Shown piece after piece: positions 45,048 through 53,460 of a stretch of 64,000 bases of DNA (position 1 is the first letter of the stretch; each line of letters opens with the position of its first letter). The stretch is from CAZCDS01 sp964497585 (lineage in GTDB: Bacteria; Desulfobacterota; Desulfomonilia; Desulfomonilales; Desulfomonilaceae). The position numbers were made by a program, and so were the translations under genes. The stretch lies in the NCBI GenBank assembly GCA_964497585.1, contig CAZCDS010000031.1, positions 6,459 through 70,458 on the forward strand, in the 5' to 3' direction. Below the pieces are notes generated by a model. The model was not told the DNA's origin, did not search any database, and worked only from the letters and a program-made list of their open reading frames with translations.

Positions 45048-45402
45048 GTGCCATCCTCCTTATTCAGTTGTAGCGCGCTATGGGGTATGACGGAAACGAG
45101 ATGAAACGCTCGGAATGTCGAGGGCAGGATCAGGGTCAAACCCCCGAAGAATGGACGCCCGGAGCAGGCGTCGGATGCGGGGCGATCCCGAACCTCACCT
45201 CACCACACCGTAATCGCTGAATTTAGCATCAGCAATCCGCGATTGCAAAGCAAAAGAGCCCCGTAGAGAGGCGGCTCTCACGCCGAATCCCCCTGTTGAC
45301 CTGCACGGGCTGTCCATCTGTCTGCCCCGTTTTTCCTCAACACTCTTCAATGTTCGTGGTATCCTTGGCGCCCGCAAGAGCTACCCTGAGGAGGATCAAA
45401 CC
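45048..45402. other. Divergent promoter region, no gene
   Basis: This 355-bp interval separates the starts of the fused dehydrogenase/hydratase gene and the nitroreductase gene. It carries their ribosome sites (GGAGG and GAGGAGG) and presumably both promoters. I see no clear operator or promoter consensus. Confidence 0.5.
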
Positions 45403-46065
45403 ATGGAGTTGAACGATGCGATCCACGGGAGGCACAGCATCAGGCGTTTCCTTCCGGACCCTGTTTCTCAAGATACCATAAGCAAAATTGTCGAACTTGC
45501 CCGCTGGGCCCCCTCCTGGGGAAATACCCAGCCCTGGGACATCGTGTACGCGGACGGAGAGAAGGTCAAAGCGCTCACCGAGGCTTTTGTCGAAGAGGCA
45601 TCCTCAGGCAACTTCCCGCGGCCGGACATTATCATGCCCGTGGATTTCCCCGAGAAGCACAAGAATCGCTACGTCGCTCTCGGTCGGGCGCTCTTCACCG
45701 AAATGGGTATTGAACGGCATGACAAGACCGCGCGCACGGAGCACTACATGAACATGTACAGACTTTTCGGCGCTCCCGGCATCTTCTACCTGACCATACT
45801 CGATGAACTCAACGAGCCGTATTCCTGCTTGGATCTCGGGTCCGTCGGGACCACGATCTGCTACGCGGCCTTTCAGGAGGGTCTCGGGACTATCTTCCTT
45901 GCAGCGTCCATGCACTACCCGGACATCGTGCGACGGATCCTGGATATCCCTGACACCCAAAAGGTCGTCATCGGCATCGCCGTTGGGAAGCCTCACCCCG
46001 ACCACCCTGCCTGCCGCTTCCGAAGTGAGCGTGAGCCGGTGGAGACAATCCTGCGCTTCGCGTAA
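45403..46065 (+). CDS. Nitroreductase-family flavoprotein
   Basis: GAGGAGG stands before the ATG; 220 residues. The N-terminal FMN motif (RHSIRRFLPDPVSQDTISKI) and LARWAPSWGNTQPWDIVYAD are those of the NfsA/BluB/nitroreductase fold, as is the C-terminal VVIGIAVGKPHPD. It binds FMN and reduces nitro compounds, quinones or flavins with NAD(P)H in the cytoplasm. It is on the + strand with the redox operon 232 bp further on but is not clearly part of it. Confidence 0.88.
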   Translation: MELNDAIHGRHSIRRFLPDPVSQDTISKIVELARWAPSWGNTQPWDIVYADGEKVKALTEAFVEEASSGNFPRPDIIMPVDFPEKHKNRYVALGRALFTEMGIERHDKTARTEHYMNMYRLFGAPGIFYLTILDELNEPYSCLDLGSVGTTICYAAFQEGLGTIFLAASMHYPDIVRRILDIPDTQKVVIGIAVGKPHPDHPACRFRSEREPVETILRFA

Positions 46066-46297
46066 CCCGCTGGACCAGGGTCCTCGGGAAGATGCGGAAA
46101 GCTGCTGCTGCAAAGGCCGGACGGCGTAGCGCCTGTTGGACCTAGCTGCGGGCCAGGGAACGTACCCTTGACTCCCGGATTCGTTGGACTTATTATGGAG
46201 TCTGTCCCGTCGCCTGATTCACATTCCGGCCATATTTCTATGAAGCCCGGCGAACGGAGTATTTCCGCGTGGCCGGGGTTGCGTGCATGAAATCGCC

Positions 46298-47209
46298 ATG
46301 AGAAGGCGTACTTTTTTCAAATCTCTCGGCGTTGCGGGGCTGCTTCCCCTCGCCGACATCCTCGCAAGACAGACACCCGTAAGAGCAGCAGAGCCCTTTT
46401 GCGAAGCCAAAGGACTGAGAGGTCCCTTCGGTCTTGCCTTTGCCGCCTCCGGGAACCTTCTCGTCACCGACTCCCCCGGATACTGTGTCGTGGAATTCGA
46501 CGGATCACTCAAGCCGATTTCATGCTTCGGTGGGCCCGGAGCGCGACCGGGACGGATGAATTTCCCCATGGGGCTGGCGATCGATGCGGCCGGCTTGATC
46601 TACGTGGTCGATTCCAACAACGGCCGGGTGCAGGTCTTCGACAATTCGGGAAGAGTCAGACGCATAATCGGATCCATAGGGTCCATCGGCGGCTCCTTTT
46701 CAACGCCACAGGGGGTCCATGTGAGTCCGGATGGCCGGGTTCTCATCGCAGACACCCGCAATCACCGGATCCAAATCTACCGCGGGGAGAAGTTGATCGC
46801 GGTTATCGGCGATCTCGGGGACAAGGAGGGACAGTTTCGGCTTCCCACAGCCTGCGTGGTCGGACCCGAGCGAGAGATCTTCGTCCTGGACAGTAAGCAC
46901 GCAATGGTGAAGGTCTTCGGTGATGACTTGAAGTTCAGGCGAGCGTTCGGGGGCAATGGGGATGCGCCGGGAAAGCTCAACATGCCCCAGGGAATGGCAT
47001 TCGACGAGACCCAAACCCTCTGGATCGCGGATACGAAGAATCACCGTCTCCAACGGTTCACCGTGGAGGGCAAGTTTCTTTCCGTGGTGGGAAAGCAAGG
47101 TTCCGGCCAGGGCGAGTTCGCCAGCCCCACGGGAATCGCCTTCCGGAAAGAGAGGGTCTTCGTGGCTGACACAGGAAACAGGAGAATACAGGTTTTCAAG
47201 CGCACGTAG
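46298..47209 (+). CDS. Exported NHL-repeat beta-propeller protein
   Basis: The start at 46298 gives MRRRTFFKSLGVAGLLPLAD, a twin-arginine-like signal peptide with RRxFxK, although a long Sec-like hydrophobic core is also present. Residues about 40-300 contain six NHL/beta-propeller repeats, for example GPFGLAFAASGNLLVTDSPG, FPMGLAIDAAGLIYVVDSNN, TPQGVHVSPDGRVLIADTRN, MPQGMAFDETQTLWIADTKN and SPTGIAFRKERVFVADTGNR. It is the first gene of the 14-gene redox unit and would act in the periplasm as a scaffold or binding partner. Its exact ligand is unknown. Confidence 0.85.
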   Translation: MRRRTFFKSLGVAGLLPLADILARQTPVRAAEPFCEAKGLRGPFGLAFAASGNLLVTDSPGYCVVEFDGSLKPISCFGGPGARPGRMNFPMGLAIDAAGLIYVVDSNNGRVQVFDNSGRVRRIIGSIGSIGGSFSTPQGVHVSPDGRVLIADTRNHRIQIYRGEKLIAVIGDLGDKEGQFRLPTACVVGPEREIFVLDSKHAMVKVFGDDLKFRRAFGGNGDAPGKLNMPQGMAFDETQTLWIADTKNHRLQRFTVEGKFLSVVGKQGSGQGEFASPTGIAFRKERVFVADTGNRRIQVFKRT

Positions 47210-47261
47210 CGCCAACCGCGCCGATCAGCGGCTGGCCGGTCGATCGAACCGAGACGGACCA

Positions 47262-47609
47262 ATGGAATCTTCGATAATCGAATATGCAACGGTTTTGTTT
47301 CTCGTGGTTGTCTTCGTTGCGGCAGAAGTCTACCGCATGAGGCGGGCGAAGACCGGACGAATTGTCGACTTTGAAGACCAGGGAGTAGCTCTGGTGGCCC
47401 TGCCTATGATGAAGGTGCAGGTACGGCTCGATGACGGTGCAATAGTGCAAGCCCATCTCAACTCGTGTACTGCGTGCCTAGGACGGCTTCAGATAGGTGA
47501 TGCGGTTCGTGTTTCCCCGAGTCGGGACGGGTGGGTGGTCGATCTTCCCTGGGTCCGGGGGAAGAAGTGCAGTTCCTCGATTGAGGCGCAGTGCCGGGGG
47601 ACTTCCTAG
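47262..47609 (+). CDS. Membrane-anchored small protein of redox operon, 115 aa
   Basis: The start at 47262 (MESSIIEYATVLFLVVVFVA) gives one N-terminal membrane helix, then RMRRAKTGRIVDFEDQGVAL and a small beta-rich domain (VQVRLDDGAIVQAHLNSCTA) with CTACLG, then RLQIGDAVRVSPSRDGWVVD. The C-terminal domain resembles an OB/Hfl-like or NfeD-type fold, but I cannot assign it. Its stop TAG overlaps the next start by one base. The CTAC motif may bind metal. Confidence 0.6.
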   Translation: MESSIIEYATVLFLVVVFVAAEVYRMRRAKTGRIVDFEDQGVALVALPMMKVQVRLDDGAIVQAHLNSCTACLGRLQIGDAVRVSPSRDGWVVDLPWVRGKKCSSSIEAQCRGTS

Positions 47610-49327
47610 TGGAGATTCTGGGATATATCACTCTGGTCCTTTTCCTCGGCCTGATGCTGCTCACGCTCTTCGGGTACATACGGACCCCTGTGCAGACCGT
47701 GCTGGTATTTTCTACCGTCCTGACCCTGATCGTAGCAGGCCTTTTCCGGTACGCGTATTCAGGGTGGGAAGCGGTGATGCTCTTGCCGAACGAATTCCTC
47801 GGAGGCATCATTCTCCACCCCATCACCGCCCTGCTCACCGGCCTCTTTCTTGCCGGCGGGCTCAAGGCTTCGGGGGGATTCGAAGCGCTCAAGGTGATCC
47901 TCCAGTACCTGCGGCGCAGTCCTATCGGTCTCATCGGGACGATCGTAATCCTCATCAATCTCCCGGTCATCTCGTCGCTTCCCTGCGGGAGGATATTGGC
48001 CGCTGCGCTCCTGCCGTTGCTGTTTACGTTCGGGTTCGAAGGCGGCATGGGGATATTGACGCGATCGCAGCTCATCGTCCTCATCGGAGCCTTCACGCGC
48101 AATGCCATGGGATCCTGCGGTCCGTCGCCCATCGGCGGCGTGGGTCAGATCGGGGAGGGTTTCCTCGGGAGTTTCTTTCCTACGGCGGCTGACGGCATAC
48201 TTCGCGCTCCCCAGGCATTTTCGCTCATGCTGGGAACCGCCGTCGTCGCGATCTTCCTCAAGCTCATCAGCCAGAAGATGTTCCCGGACGACGTGGCGCT
48301 CAGGGAGGCGCCTCCCTCCGCCGGGGGGGAGGGATCGGTCGAGCCTCAGATTTCCGCCCCCTTTGAAGGATACCTGGCCCTGGTGATCTTCGTGGTGGCT
48401 CTGCTCATCGCGATATTCCAGCCCCTTGGGAAGATGCCGGTACAGACGGTACTCGTTGCGGGCGCGCTGCTGATGGTAATCGTGTGCCGCATACGGATCA
48501 ACGACCTGCTCGAAGGAATCATCCTCTTGCCGGTGACAGCTATGGCCGCGGGCTTTCTCGCGGCGGGAGCATTGGCTGCAACGGGAGGCTTTGACGCGCT
48601 CGGCGTGCTCCTCAACAGCCTTGTCAAGGTCCCCTTTCTGGGGATCGCAGGCATGTTGGCGATCTTCGTGCAGTTCCAGACGATCCTGCCGCTTTCCTGT
48701 TCACGGATTCTCACCGCGGCTCTTGTGCCGGTGCTCTATCTCTTCGGGCCGGCCAAGTTCGGTTTTCTCGACTGGCCTCAATTGGCCATCGTTATGGCCG
48801 CGTACATGATCAACGCGACGACGTCCTGCGGCCCGTCACCACTCGGCGGCGGCGGCATGATGGGTGAAGGGACCATGCGCGCGGAAACGGGCTTCATAAA
48901 GGGAGCTTACACCTTTTCCTCTATGGCGATCATGGCTCCTCTGGCGGCGATCTACATGAAGTTCCTCAATCTGTCGATCTTTGCGCCGTCGAACCCTGCA
49001 TTCGTCAAGAATATCGTGGCTATTGGAGAATTCGCCCTGGTGGTCGCCGGAACGAACGTGCTCTTCATTTTCCTGGGGAGTCGGATGTTCGGGAGCGACC
49101 AATCGAAGAATTGGACGATCCAGCTTACGGGATTCGTGATGAGCGGAGCCATCGCCGGCGGGATCCTCTCTTTCGCACTCTTCGGGAAGGACTTCCTCGC
49201 CATTGCTCAGGGAGCCGTGGGCGGGATCGTTGCAGCGGGCGTCATCAGTCTCATGAACCCGCGGACACTCTCTAAGCGGGTGACCGCGAGTCTCACGGGG
49301 ACCGCAATAACGGGCAGAGAGGTATAG
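47609..49327 (+). CDS. Polytopic permease-like membrane protein with internal duplication
   Basis: The GTG at 47609 overlaps the preceding stop and has GGGGG 8 bases upstream; an earlier GTG at 47591 is possible. About 572 residues with roughly 12-14 helices. Two related halves are seen: HPITALLTGLFLAGGLKASGGFEALKVIL and VTAMAAGFLAAGALAATGGFDALGVLL; ISSLPCGRILAAALL and LPLSCSRILTAALV; and MGSCGPSPIGGVGQIGEG and TSCGPSPLGGGGMMGEG. This resembles the ion-transporter superfamily (Gnt/citrate/TRAP-large permease type) in having two inverted-like repeats, but I cannot name a family. Its presence at the head of a redox operon suggests an ion or substrate import coupled to electron transfer. Confidence 0.7.
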   Translation: MEILGYITLVLFLGLMLLTLFGYIRTPVQTVLVFSTVLTLIVAGLFRYAYSGWEAVMLLPNEFLGGIILHPITALLTGLFLAGGLKASGGFEALKVILQYLRRSPIGLIGTIVILINLPVISSLPCGRILAAALLPLLFTFGFEGGMGILTRSQLIVLIGAFTRNAMGSCGPSPIGGVGQIGEGFLGSFFPTAADGILRAPQAFSLMLGTAVVAIFLKLISQKMFPDDVALREAPPSAGGEGSVEPQISAPFEGYLALVIFVVALLIAIFQPLGKMPVQTVLVAGALLMVIVCRIRINDLLEGIILLPVTAMAAGFLAAGALAATGGFDALGVLLNSLVKVPFLGIAGMLAIFVQFQTILPLSCSRILTAALVPVLYLFGPAKFGFLDWPQLAIVMAAYMINATTSCGPSPLGGGGMMGEGTMRAETGFIKGAYTFSSMAIMAPLAAIYMKFLNLSIFAPSNPAFVKNIVAIGEFALVVAGTNVLFIFLGSRMFGSDQSKNWTIQLTGFVMSGAIAGGILSFALFGKDFLAIAQGAVGGIVAAGVISLMNPRTLSKRVTASLTGTAITGREV

Positions 49328-49352
49328 CGAAAACGCACGCGAGGTTGGAAAC

Positions 49353-49505
49353 GTGCTGACGTGGATTATGTTCTTATTTGTGGGGGCGCTGTCCGGGGTG
49401 CTCATCGCGTGGGCCATGGACATGACCAGTCCCAAGGAACTACTCCAGGGAGCGGTCGGCGGCCTGATCGCCGGCTTTCTCATGTCGGCCATGCTGCCCC
49501 ACTGA
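49353..49505 (+). CDS. Small two-helix membrane protein, 50 aa
   Basis: A GTG start at 49353, with AGG upstream, reads VLTWIMFLFVGALSGVLIAW (first residue Met in the cell) then a polar loop MDMTSPKELLQGA and a second hydrophobic helix VGGLIAGFLMSAMLP. It is between the permease and the first Fe-S gene, with 25 and 17 bp gaps, so it is surely co-transcribed. Its size suggests a small subunit or assembly partner of the permease. Confidence 0.65.
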   Translation: MLTWIMFLFVGALSGVLIAWAMDMTSPKELLQGAVGGLIAGFLMSAMLPH

Positions 49506-49522
49506 CGCAGGAAAGACCGATC

Positions 49523-50065
49523 ATGGCAAAGGACGAGCCACAAGGGAAGGCTCTGCGCAAGCGGGAAGACACGGAACAGCCCATGGTCCTTCCGGGGATT
49601 CATCGGTACCAGTTCTTCACGAATCTGAAGGACCGCGGATGGACCATGAACCTCGACAGGGTCGCGGTCTTCGGCATTGTCGGAGCGCTCCTCGCGACGA
49701 TCATTAAACCCCTGCTCAACGGCAATCCCGCGACGATCTATTGCTACGAGTGCAGGGCTTGTTACGCGACGCAGGACCGATGCCCCGTGGGCATCATGTT
49801 CCAGGCCGAATTGGTTGTCGCGGGCAGGGTGACGGATTACGATAGATTTCTCAGGAACGGAGGGCTCAAGTGTATTCGGTGCGGCAATTGTCAAAGTTTT
49901 TGCGTCCAGTACTTGCCGTTGCCGCAGATGTTCGGGACGATGCAGGAGGACACTCGTGAGGCGATCAGAAAGGGAATTGTGCCTCGCTATGCACTCCAGA
50001 GGGCCATGGATCAAGGATTGGTAGGAAAGGAATTTATCGATGACGTGGTCAAGGCTCTTGCATGA
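49523..50065 (+). CDS. Fe-S protein with one membrane helix, two 4Fe-4S motifs
   Basis: The ATG at 49523 follows AGGAAAG; 180 residues. A membrane helix lies near residues 50-70 (VAVFGIVGALLATIIKPLLN), followed by CYECRACYATQDRCPVG and CIRCGNCQSFC, each a cluster-binding motif of the CxxCxxC...CP and CxxCxxC class. The first is unusual because five residues separate the third Cys from CP. It overlaps the next gene by 26 bp. It likely passes electrons within the membrane complex. Confidence 0.8.
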   Translation: MAKDEPQGKALRKREDTEQPMVLPGIHRYQFFTNLKDRGWTMNLDRVAVFGIVGALLATIIKPLLNGNPATIYCYECRACYATQDRCPVGIMFQAELVVAGRVTDYDRFLRNGGLKCIRCGNCQSFCVQYLPLPQMFGTMQEDTREAIRKGIVPRYALQRAMDQGLVGKEFIDDVVKALA

Positions 50066-51071
50066 TCCTCTCGGATTCCTCTCCGAGGCCCTGAAGATAC
50101 GCGGGGTGCGGCTTTGCATCTACACTCTGGTGACCGCGCTGCTCTTTCCCTCGTGCAGGTTTCTTGTTGCGGTTGCCTTGGCGATAGCCCTCGCGGTGGT
50201 CTGGGGCCGCGACTACGCACGGGAGAACAGCAGGAAGGTGTTCTATTTGGCGCTTGTGGTGCTGCTCATCATCATCGGGTACGTTCCCGCTCGCATGAAC
50301 GTCAAATCGGTCGATGAGCAGCGCATTGCAAAAAGTCCGCTGGGGCGGGGGATAAATCTCGTGCGGGACGGGACCTTCCGGGGCGAAGGTGAAGGATTCA
50401 GGGGTCCTATCGAAGTGGCGGTGAAGGTCAAGAACCACCGGATTGTGGACATCAAGATGCTGGAATACCCTGACCTTATCTCCGTTAAGGACAACGAAAT
50501 CGCCAGGTACCGTAAGGAAATCCTGACCAAAGGCAGGTTAGAACCCCCCTCAGAGCCCGGTATGTTCCGCGGCGCGATCCCGACGCTCACCGGATACGTC
50601 AATGCTATTGAGTCGGCGCTCAGCCAGGGCGTTCCAGGTTATCCCGGCTACAATCTCTATTCGCGGGTGTTCCTCGGCGCGTTGATCGGTAGGGCGCCGG
50701 ACCGGGTCACGCTCAACTCGCTCGCTATCCTCTTCGCGGCATTCCTCGTTTTCGAGTACGCGCTGCAGTCGATGATCACGCCCGGTACGGGTCGGTCCAT
50801 CAACTGCTACAACTGCGCGAGCTGCGTGGGCGCGTGCCCCATCAAAGAGGTTGAGGGTGTGCAGTTCCCCATGGGATTGGTTTTGCTCACGAGGCTCGGA
50901 GACTACGATAGGGTACTGGAACTATCCAAGTATTGCGTGGGATGCGCGAGATGTGCGGCGAAATGTCCCATCGGCAATTCCGGCCCTTTGATCATCGCTG
51001 CCGCATACCAGGCGAGTCGGCGGAACAAAAAGAAGGCCGACGAATCCGTTGAAGAAGGAGTCCCTGCCTGA
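50040..51071 (+). CDS. NosR/RnfG-like FMN_bind protein with two 4Fe-4S motifs
   Basis: The 343-residue protein has N-terminal membrane helices (about residues 25-50 and 63-85), a periplasmic FMN_bind-like domain (RDGTFRGEGEGFRGPIEVAV, HRIVDIKMLEYPD), a membrane segment near 225-245 (LNSLAILFAAFLVFEYALQS) and then two 4Fe-4S motifs, CYNCASCVGACPI and CVGCARCAAKCPIG, near the C terminus. This is the NosR/RnfG type of layout, in which electrons move between cytoplasm and periplasm. The usual SGAT flavin-attachment motif is not visible; TLTGYVNAIESAL stands at its place. Its stop overlaps the next start by one base (ATGA). Confidence 0.8.
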   Translation: MTWSRLLHDPLGFLSEALKIRGVRLCIYTLVTALLFPSCRFLVAVALAIALAVVWGRDYARENSRKVFYLALVVLLIIIGYVPARMNVKSVDEQRIAKSPLGRGINLVRDGTFRGEGEGFRGPIEVAVKVKNHRIVDIKMLEYPDLISVKDNEIARYRKEILTKGRLEPPSEPGMFRGAIPTLTGYVNAIESALSQGVPGYPGYNLYSRVFLGALIGRAPDRVTLNSLAILFAAFLVFEYALQSMITPGTGRSINCYNCASCVGACPIKEVEGVQFPMGLVLLTRLGDYDRVLELSKYCVGCARCAAKCPIGNSGPLIIAAAYQASRRNKKKADESVEEGVPA

Positions 51072-52102
51072 TGGCACGTGCGAGCGGCTACATAATCTCG
51101 GGGATTGTCCTGCTGATCGTCATCGCCGCGGCCGCGGACATATCCACGCGGACCGGCACGTGCATGTGGTGCCATACCCGTGAAGCCTCCTTCGCACGAT
51201 GGATGGAGACAAGGCTCAAAGTCGAGAAAAAGGGCTTCTCACACGAGCTGATTGCATGCGCGGCCTGCCATATCAGAGGCGCGGCCGAGAACACGGTCGT
51301 CTCCCGGCTCAGGGGGCTGCTCCACACGGTGACATACCTGGTTCCGCAGATCGATCCCCGGGCCCCGAGGGTCTCCGGGCTTTTCAAGCTGTCGCGCATT
51401 CCGAGCGAGAACTGCGAGTACTGTCACCTCGGCGCGATTAAGCGCAAGGTTGTGATGATGAAGGACCTGCCCCAGGGCCTCAAGAAGATCGGTCTCGCGA
51501 TGGATCATCACAAACACGTGCTCACGGGAAACGACACCTGCGCGCAATGCCACGAGCGGTACAAGGACCGTAAGAGCGGCGTAGCCGACAAAGGCGTGAA
51601 CTATGCGGAAGTGAACCATCTCGCATGCGACGCGTGCCACAGTTCCGCGTCTCATGTTTACAGGACCGGCAGGATCCTGCCGTTGAGTACCGCACAGTAC
51701 CGCAAGGCACGCGACGCAGGCTGGAACACGCTTTCCAAGAACCCCCGCTGGATGGTGGCGATCCCTACGGAGCAGACCTGTAGGCGTTGCCACAACGGCA
51801 GAATCCATTTCAAGAAGGTCATTTTTGAAGCGAATTGCCGTACGGGCACCAACTTCAAGGACTGCGTCAAATGCCACCCGCGCATGACCCGGCAATACTT
51901 TGAGAAATACCGACAGCAACGTAAGAAGATCACCTCCAAGATCGGAAATGGGAGAATGCCTCGCCCGACCGGAAACGACTCTACCGGTACAAGAACGGTT
52001 CCGGCCGCGACGGAAGCAGGGGCACGGCGTACCATCCCCTCTTCAGGGAACGAAGCCATGCACAGGGCGCCCTTCCGGTCGCCGAGCGGTACGGAGGGTT
52101 GA
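51071..52102 (+). CDS. Heptahaem c-type cytochrome, membrane anchored
   Basis: The 343-residue protein has an N-terminal membrane anchor (residues 5-25, YIISGIVLLIVIAAAADI) like NapC/NirT-type cytochromes and seven CxxCH sites: CMWCH, CAACH, CEYCH, CAQCH, CDACH, CRRCH and CVKCH. The haem domain ends near residue 275; the last 65 residues are a polar, Arg/Thr/Pro-rich tail. Such cytochromes accept electrons from quinol or pass them to periplasmic partners. It is followed after 15 bp by a ferredoxin gene. Confidence 0.9.
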   Translation: MARASGYIISGIVLLIVIAAAADISTRTGTCMWCHTREASFARWMETRLKVEKKGFSHELIACAACHIRGAAENTVVSRLRGLLHTVTYLVPQIDPRAPRVSGLFKLSRIPSENCEYCHLGAIKRKVVMMKDLPQGLKKIGLAMDHHKHVLTGNDTCAQCHERYKDRKSGVADKGVNYAEVNHLACDACHSSASHVYRTGRILPLSTAQYRKARDAGWNTLSKNPRWMVAIPTEQTCRRCHNGRIHFKKVIFEANCRTGTNFKDCVKCHPRMTRQYFEKYRQQRKKITSKIGNGRMPRPTGNDSTGTRTVPAATEAGARRTIPSSGNEAMHRAPFRSPSGTEG

Positions 52103-52117
52103 TCCGGAGCAGAGACC

Positions 52118-52603
52118 ATGCCGACCACAAGAGACGATACCGAACAAAAAAAGAAGATGTACAAGGACGTTGCCGACATCATCCTGGATACCAAGGAGCC
52201 GCCTGTAGCACGGTTTCGGCTCTTGTCCCGGGGGATGGAGCCGTATCACCGGCTCGATATAAAGGATGAAGAATCGGACATAACTGGCGATAAGGGGTGC
52301 CTGGCCTGCGGGAACTGCATCGATTCCTGTCCCGTGCTGCGCAAATTTCCGGAGCGTTTCCAGTTGACGGAGCAACGGACCTCGTTCGCGCTGGAGGCTT
52401 GTGTTGGGGAGGACTGCGAACAATGCTACTCCTGTGTGCTGGCATGCCCACAGGTCGATACCGCGTACAAGGACTACATCGTGGACGAGGTGATCCCGGA
52501 GACGATCGAACCGGCTCCGAGGATCACCTCGCTGGACAACTATTTCATGGCCCTTATTGCCCTTATCCTGGGAATACTCATCGGCGTGTTCATTGCACGC
52601 TGA
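52118..52603 (+). CDS. Ferredoxin-type protein with C-terminal membrane anchor
   Basis: The 161-residue protein has two 4Fe-4S motifs, CLACGNCIDSCPV near residue 66 and CEQCYSCVLACPQ near 103, resembling the HdrC/GlpC-like arrangement, and a C-terminal membrane helix (residues 140-160, YFMALIALILGILIGVFIAR). It would sit on the cytoplasmic face and carry electrons between the flavoprotein pair that follows and the membrane cytochromes. Confidence 0.82.
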   Translation: MPTTRDDTEQKKKMYKDVADIILDTKEPPVARFRLLSRGMEPYHRLDIKDEESDITGDKGCLACGNCIDSCPVLRKFPERFQLTEQRTSFALEACVGEDCEQCYSCVLACPQVDTAYKDYIVDEVIPETIEPAPRITSLDNYFMALIALILGILIGVFIAR

Positions 52604-52653
52604 ACAGGATCTGACGTAGCCTCCGCCGGGAGGTCAAGAGAGGATGGAAGACC

Positions 52654-53436
52654 ATGTCAACCGCTGAGCAACAACAGTCCGCATTGATTGAACTGCATCC
52701 GGGAGAAACCGCGGAGCGGACCGACCTGGTCCCCATTTTCATCATGGGGAAGATGTACAACGTGCCCAGCACTCTGACGATTCAGAAGGCGCTGGAGTAT
52801 GCGGGCTACCAGTTAATTCGCGGGTGTGGGTGCCGCGGCGGGATCTGCGGTGCCTGTGCAACGGTGTACCGGCTTCCCGGAAGCGCCAAGATTCATGTGG
52901 GCCTTGCATGTCAGACGCTCGTCCAGACGCACATGTACCTGACGATGATCCCGTTCTTCCCGGCCAATAGAGCGGTCTACGACATCGAGGAGATGCGACC
53001 GGACGGGAAAAGCCTCATGGAGGCTTATCCGGAACTGGCCAAGTGCATGGGGTGTAACACGTGCACCAAGTCCTGTCCCATGGATATTCCCGTGATGGAA
53101 TATATCTCCGCCGCGCTCAGGGGCGAAGTGGAAGTGGCAGCGGAACTCTCCATGCCCTGCGTGATGTGCGGCATCTGTACCTCTCGCTGTCCCGCAGAGC
53201 TTGGCCAGTACAATATTGCGATCCTCTGCCGTCGTCTCACGGCAAGATACCTCAGGCCCAAAGCCGAACACGTGCAAAATATGATCGAGAGGATCGAGTC
53301 CGGCGTGTACGAGGAAGCCCTCAGGCAACTCATGACCGCGGACCTCGAGACCTTGCGCAGACTCTATGTGGACCGACAAATGGAACCCCACACCGCGGAA
53401 GAGATGTGGGAACCCGACGACAAGAGATTCCTCTGA
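52654..53436 (+). CDS. FrdB/SdhB-like iron-sulfur subunit
   Basis: The 260-residue protein has an N-terminal plant-type 2Fe-2S domain with GCGCRGGICGAC and a later Cys in GLACQTL, then two further Cys clusters CMGCNTCTKSCPM and CVMCGICTSRCPA. This is the fumarate-reductase/succinate-dehydrogenase B layout, with both C-terminal clusters of CxxCxxC...CP form. It passes electrons between the FAD subunit encoded next and the membrane. No cytochrome-b-type anchor (FrdC/SdhC) is in the operon, so its membrane link is probably one of the neighbouring Fe-S or cytochrome subunits. Confidence 0.88.
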   Translation: MSTAEQQQSALIELHPGETAERTDLVPIFIMGKMYNVPSTLTIQKALEYAGYQLIRGCGCRGGICGACATVYRLPGSAKIHVGLACQTLVQTHMYLTMIPFFPANRAVYDIEEMRPDGKSLMEAYPELAKCMGCNTCTKSCPMDIPVMEYISAALRGEVEVAAELSMPCVMCGICTSRCPAELGQYNIAILCRRLTARYLRPKAEHVQNMIERIESGVYEEALRQLMTADLETLRRLYVDRQMEPHTAEEMWEPDDKRFL

Positions 53437-53460
53437 AACGGACCTCGATTGGAGGGGACC

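Noticed and set aside
45195..45377. A 60-codon frame in the divergent promoter region
   Set aside because: No ribosome site, no recognisable product, and located where both neighbouring promoters are expected.
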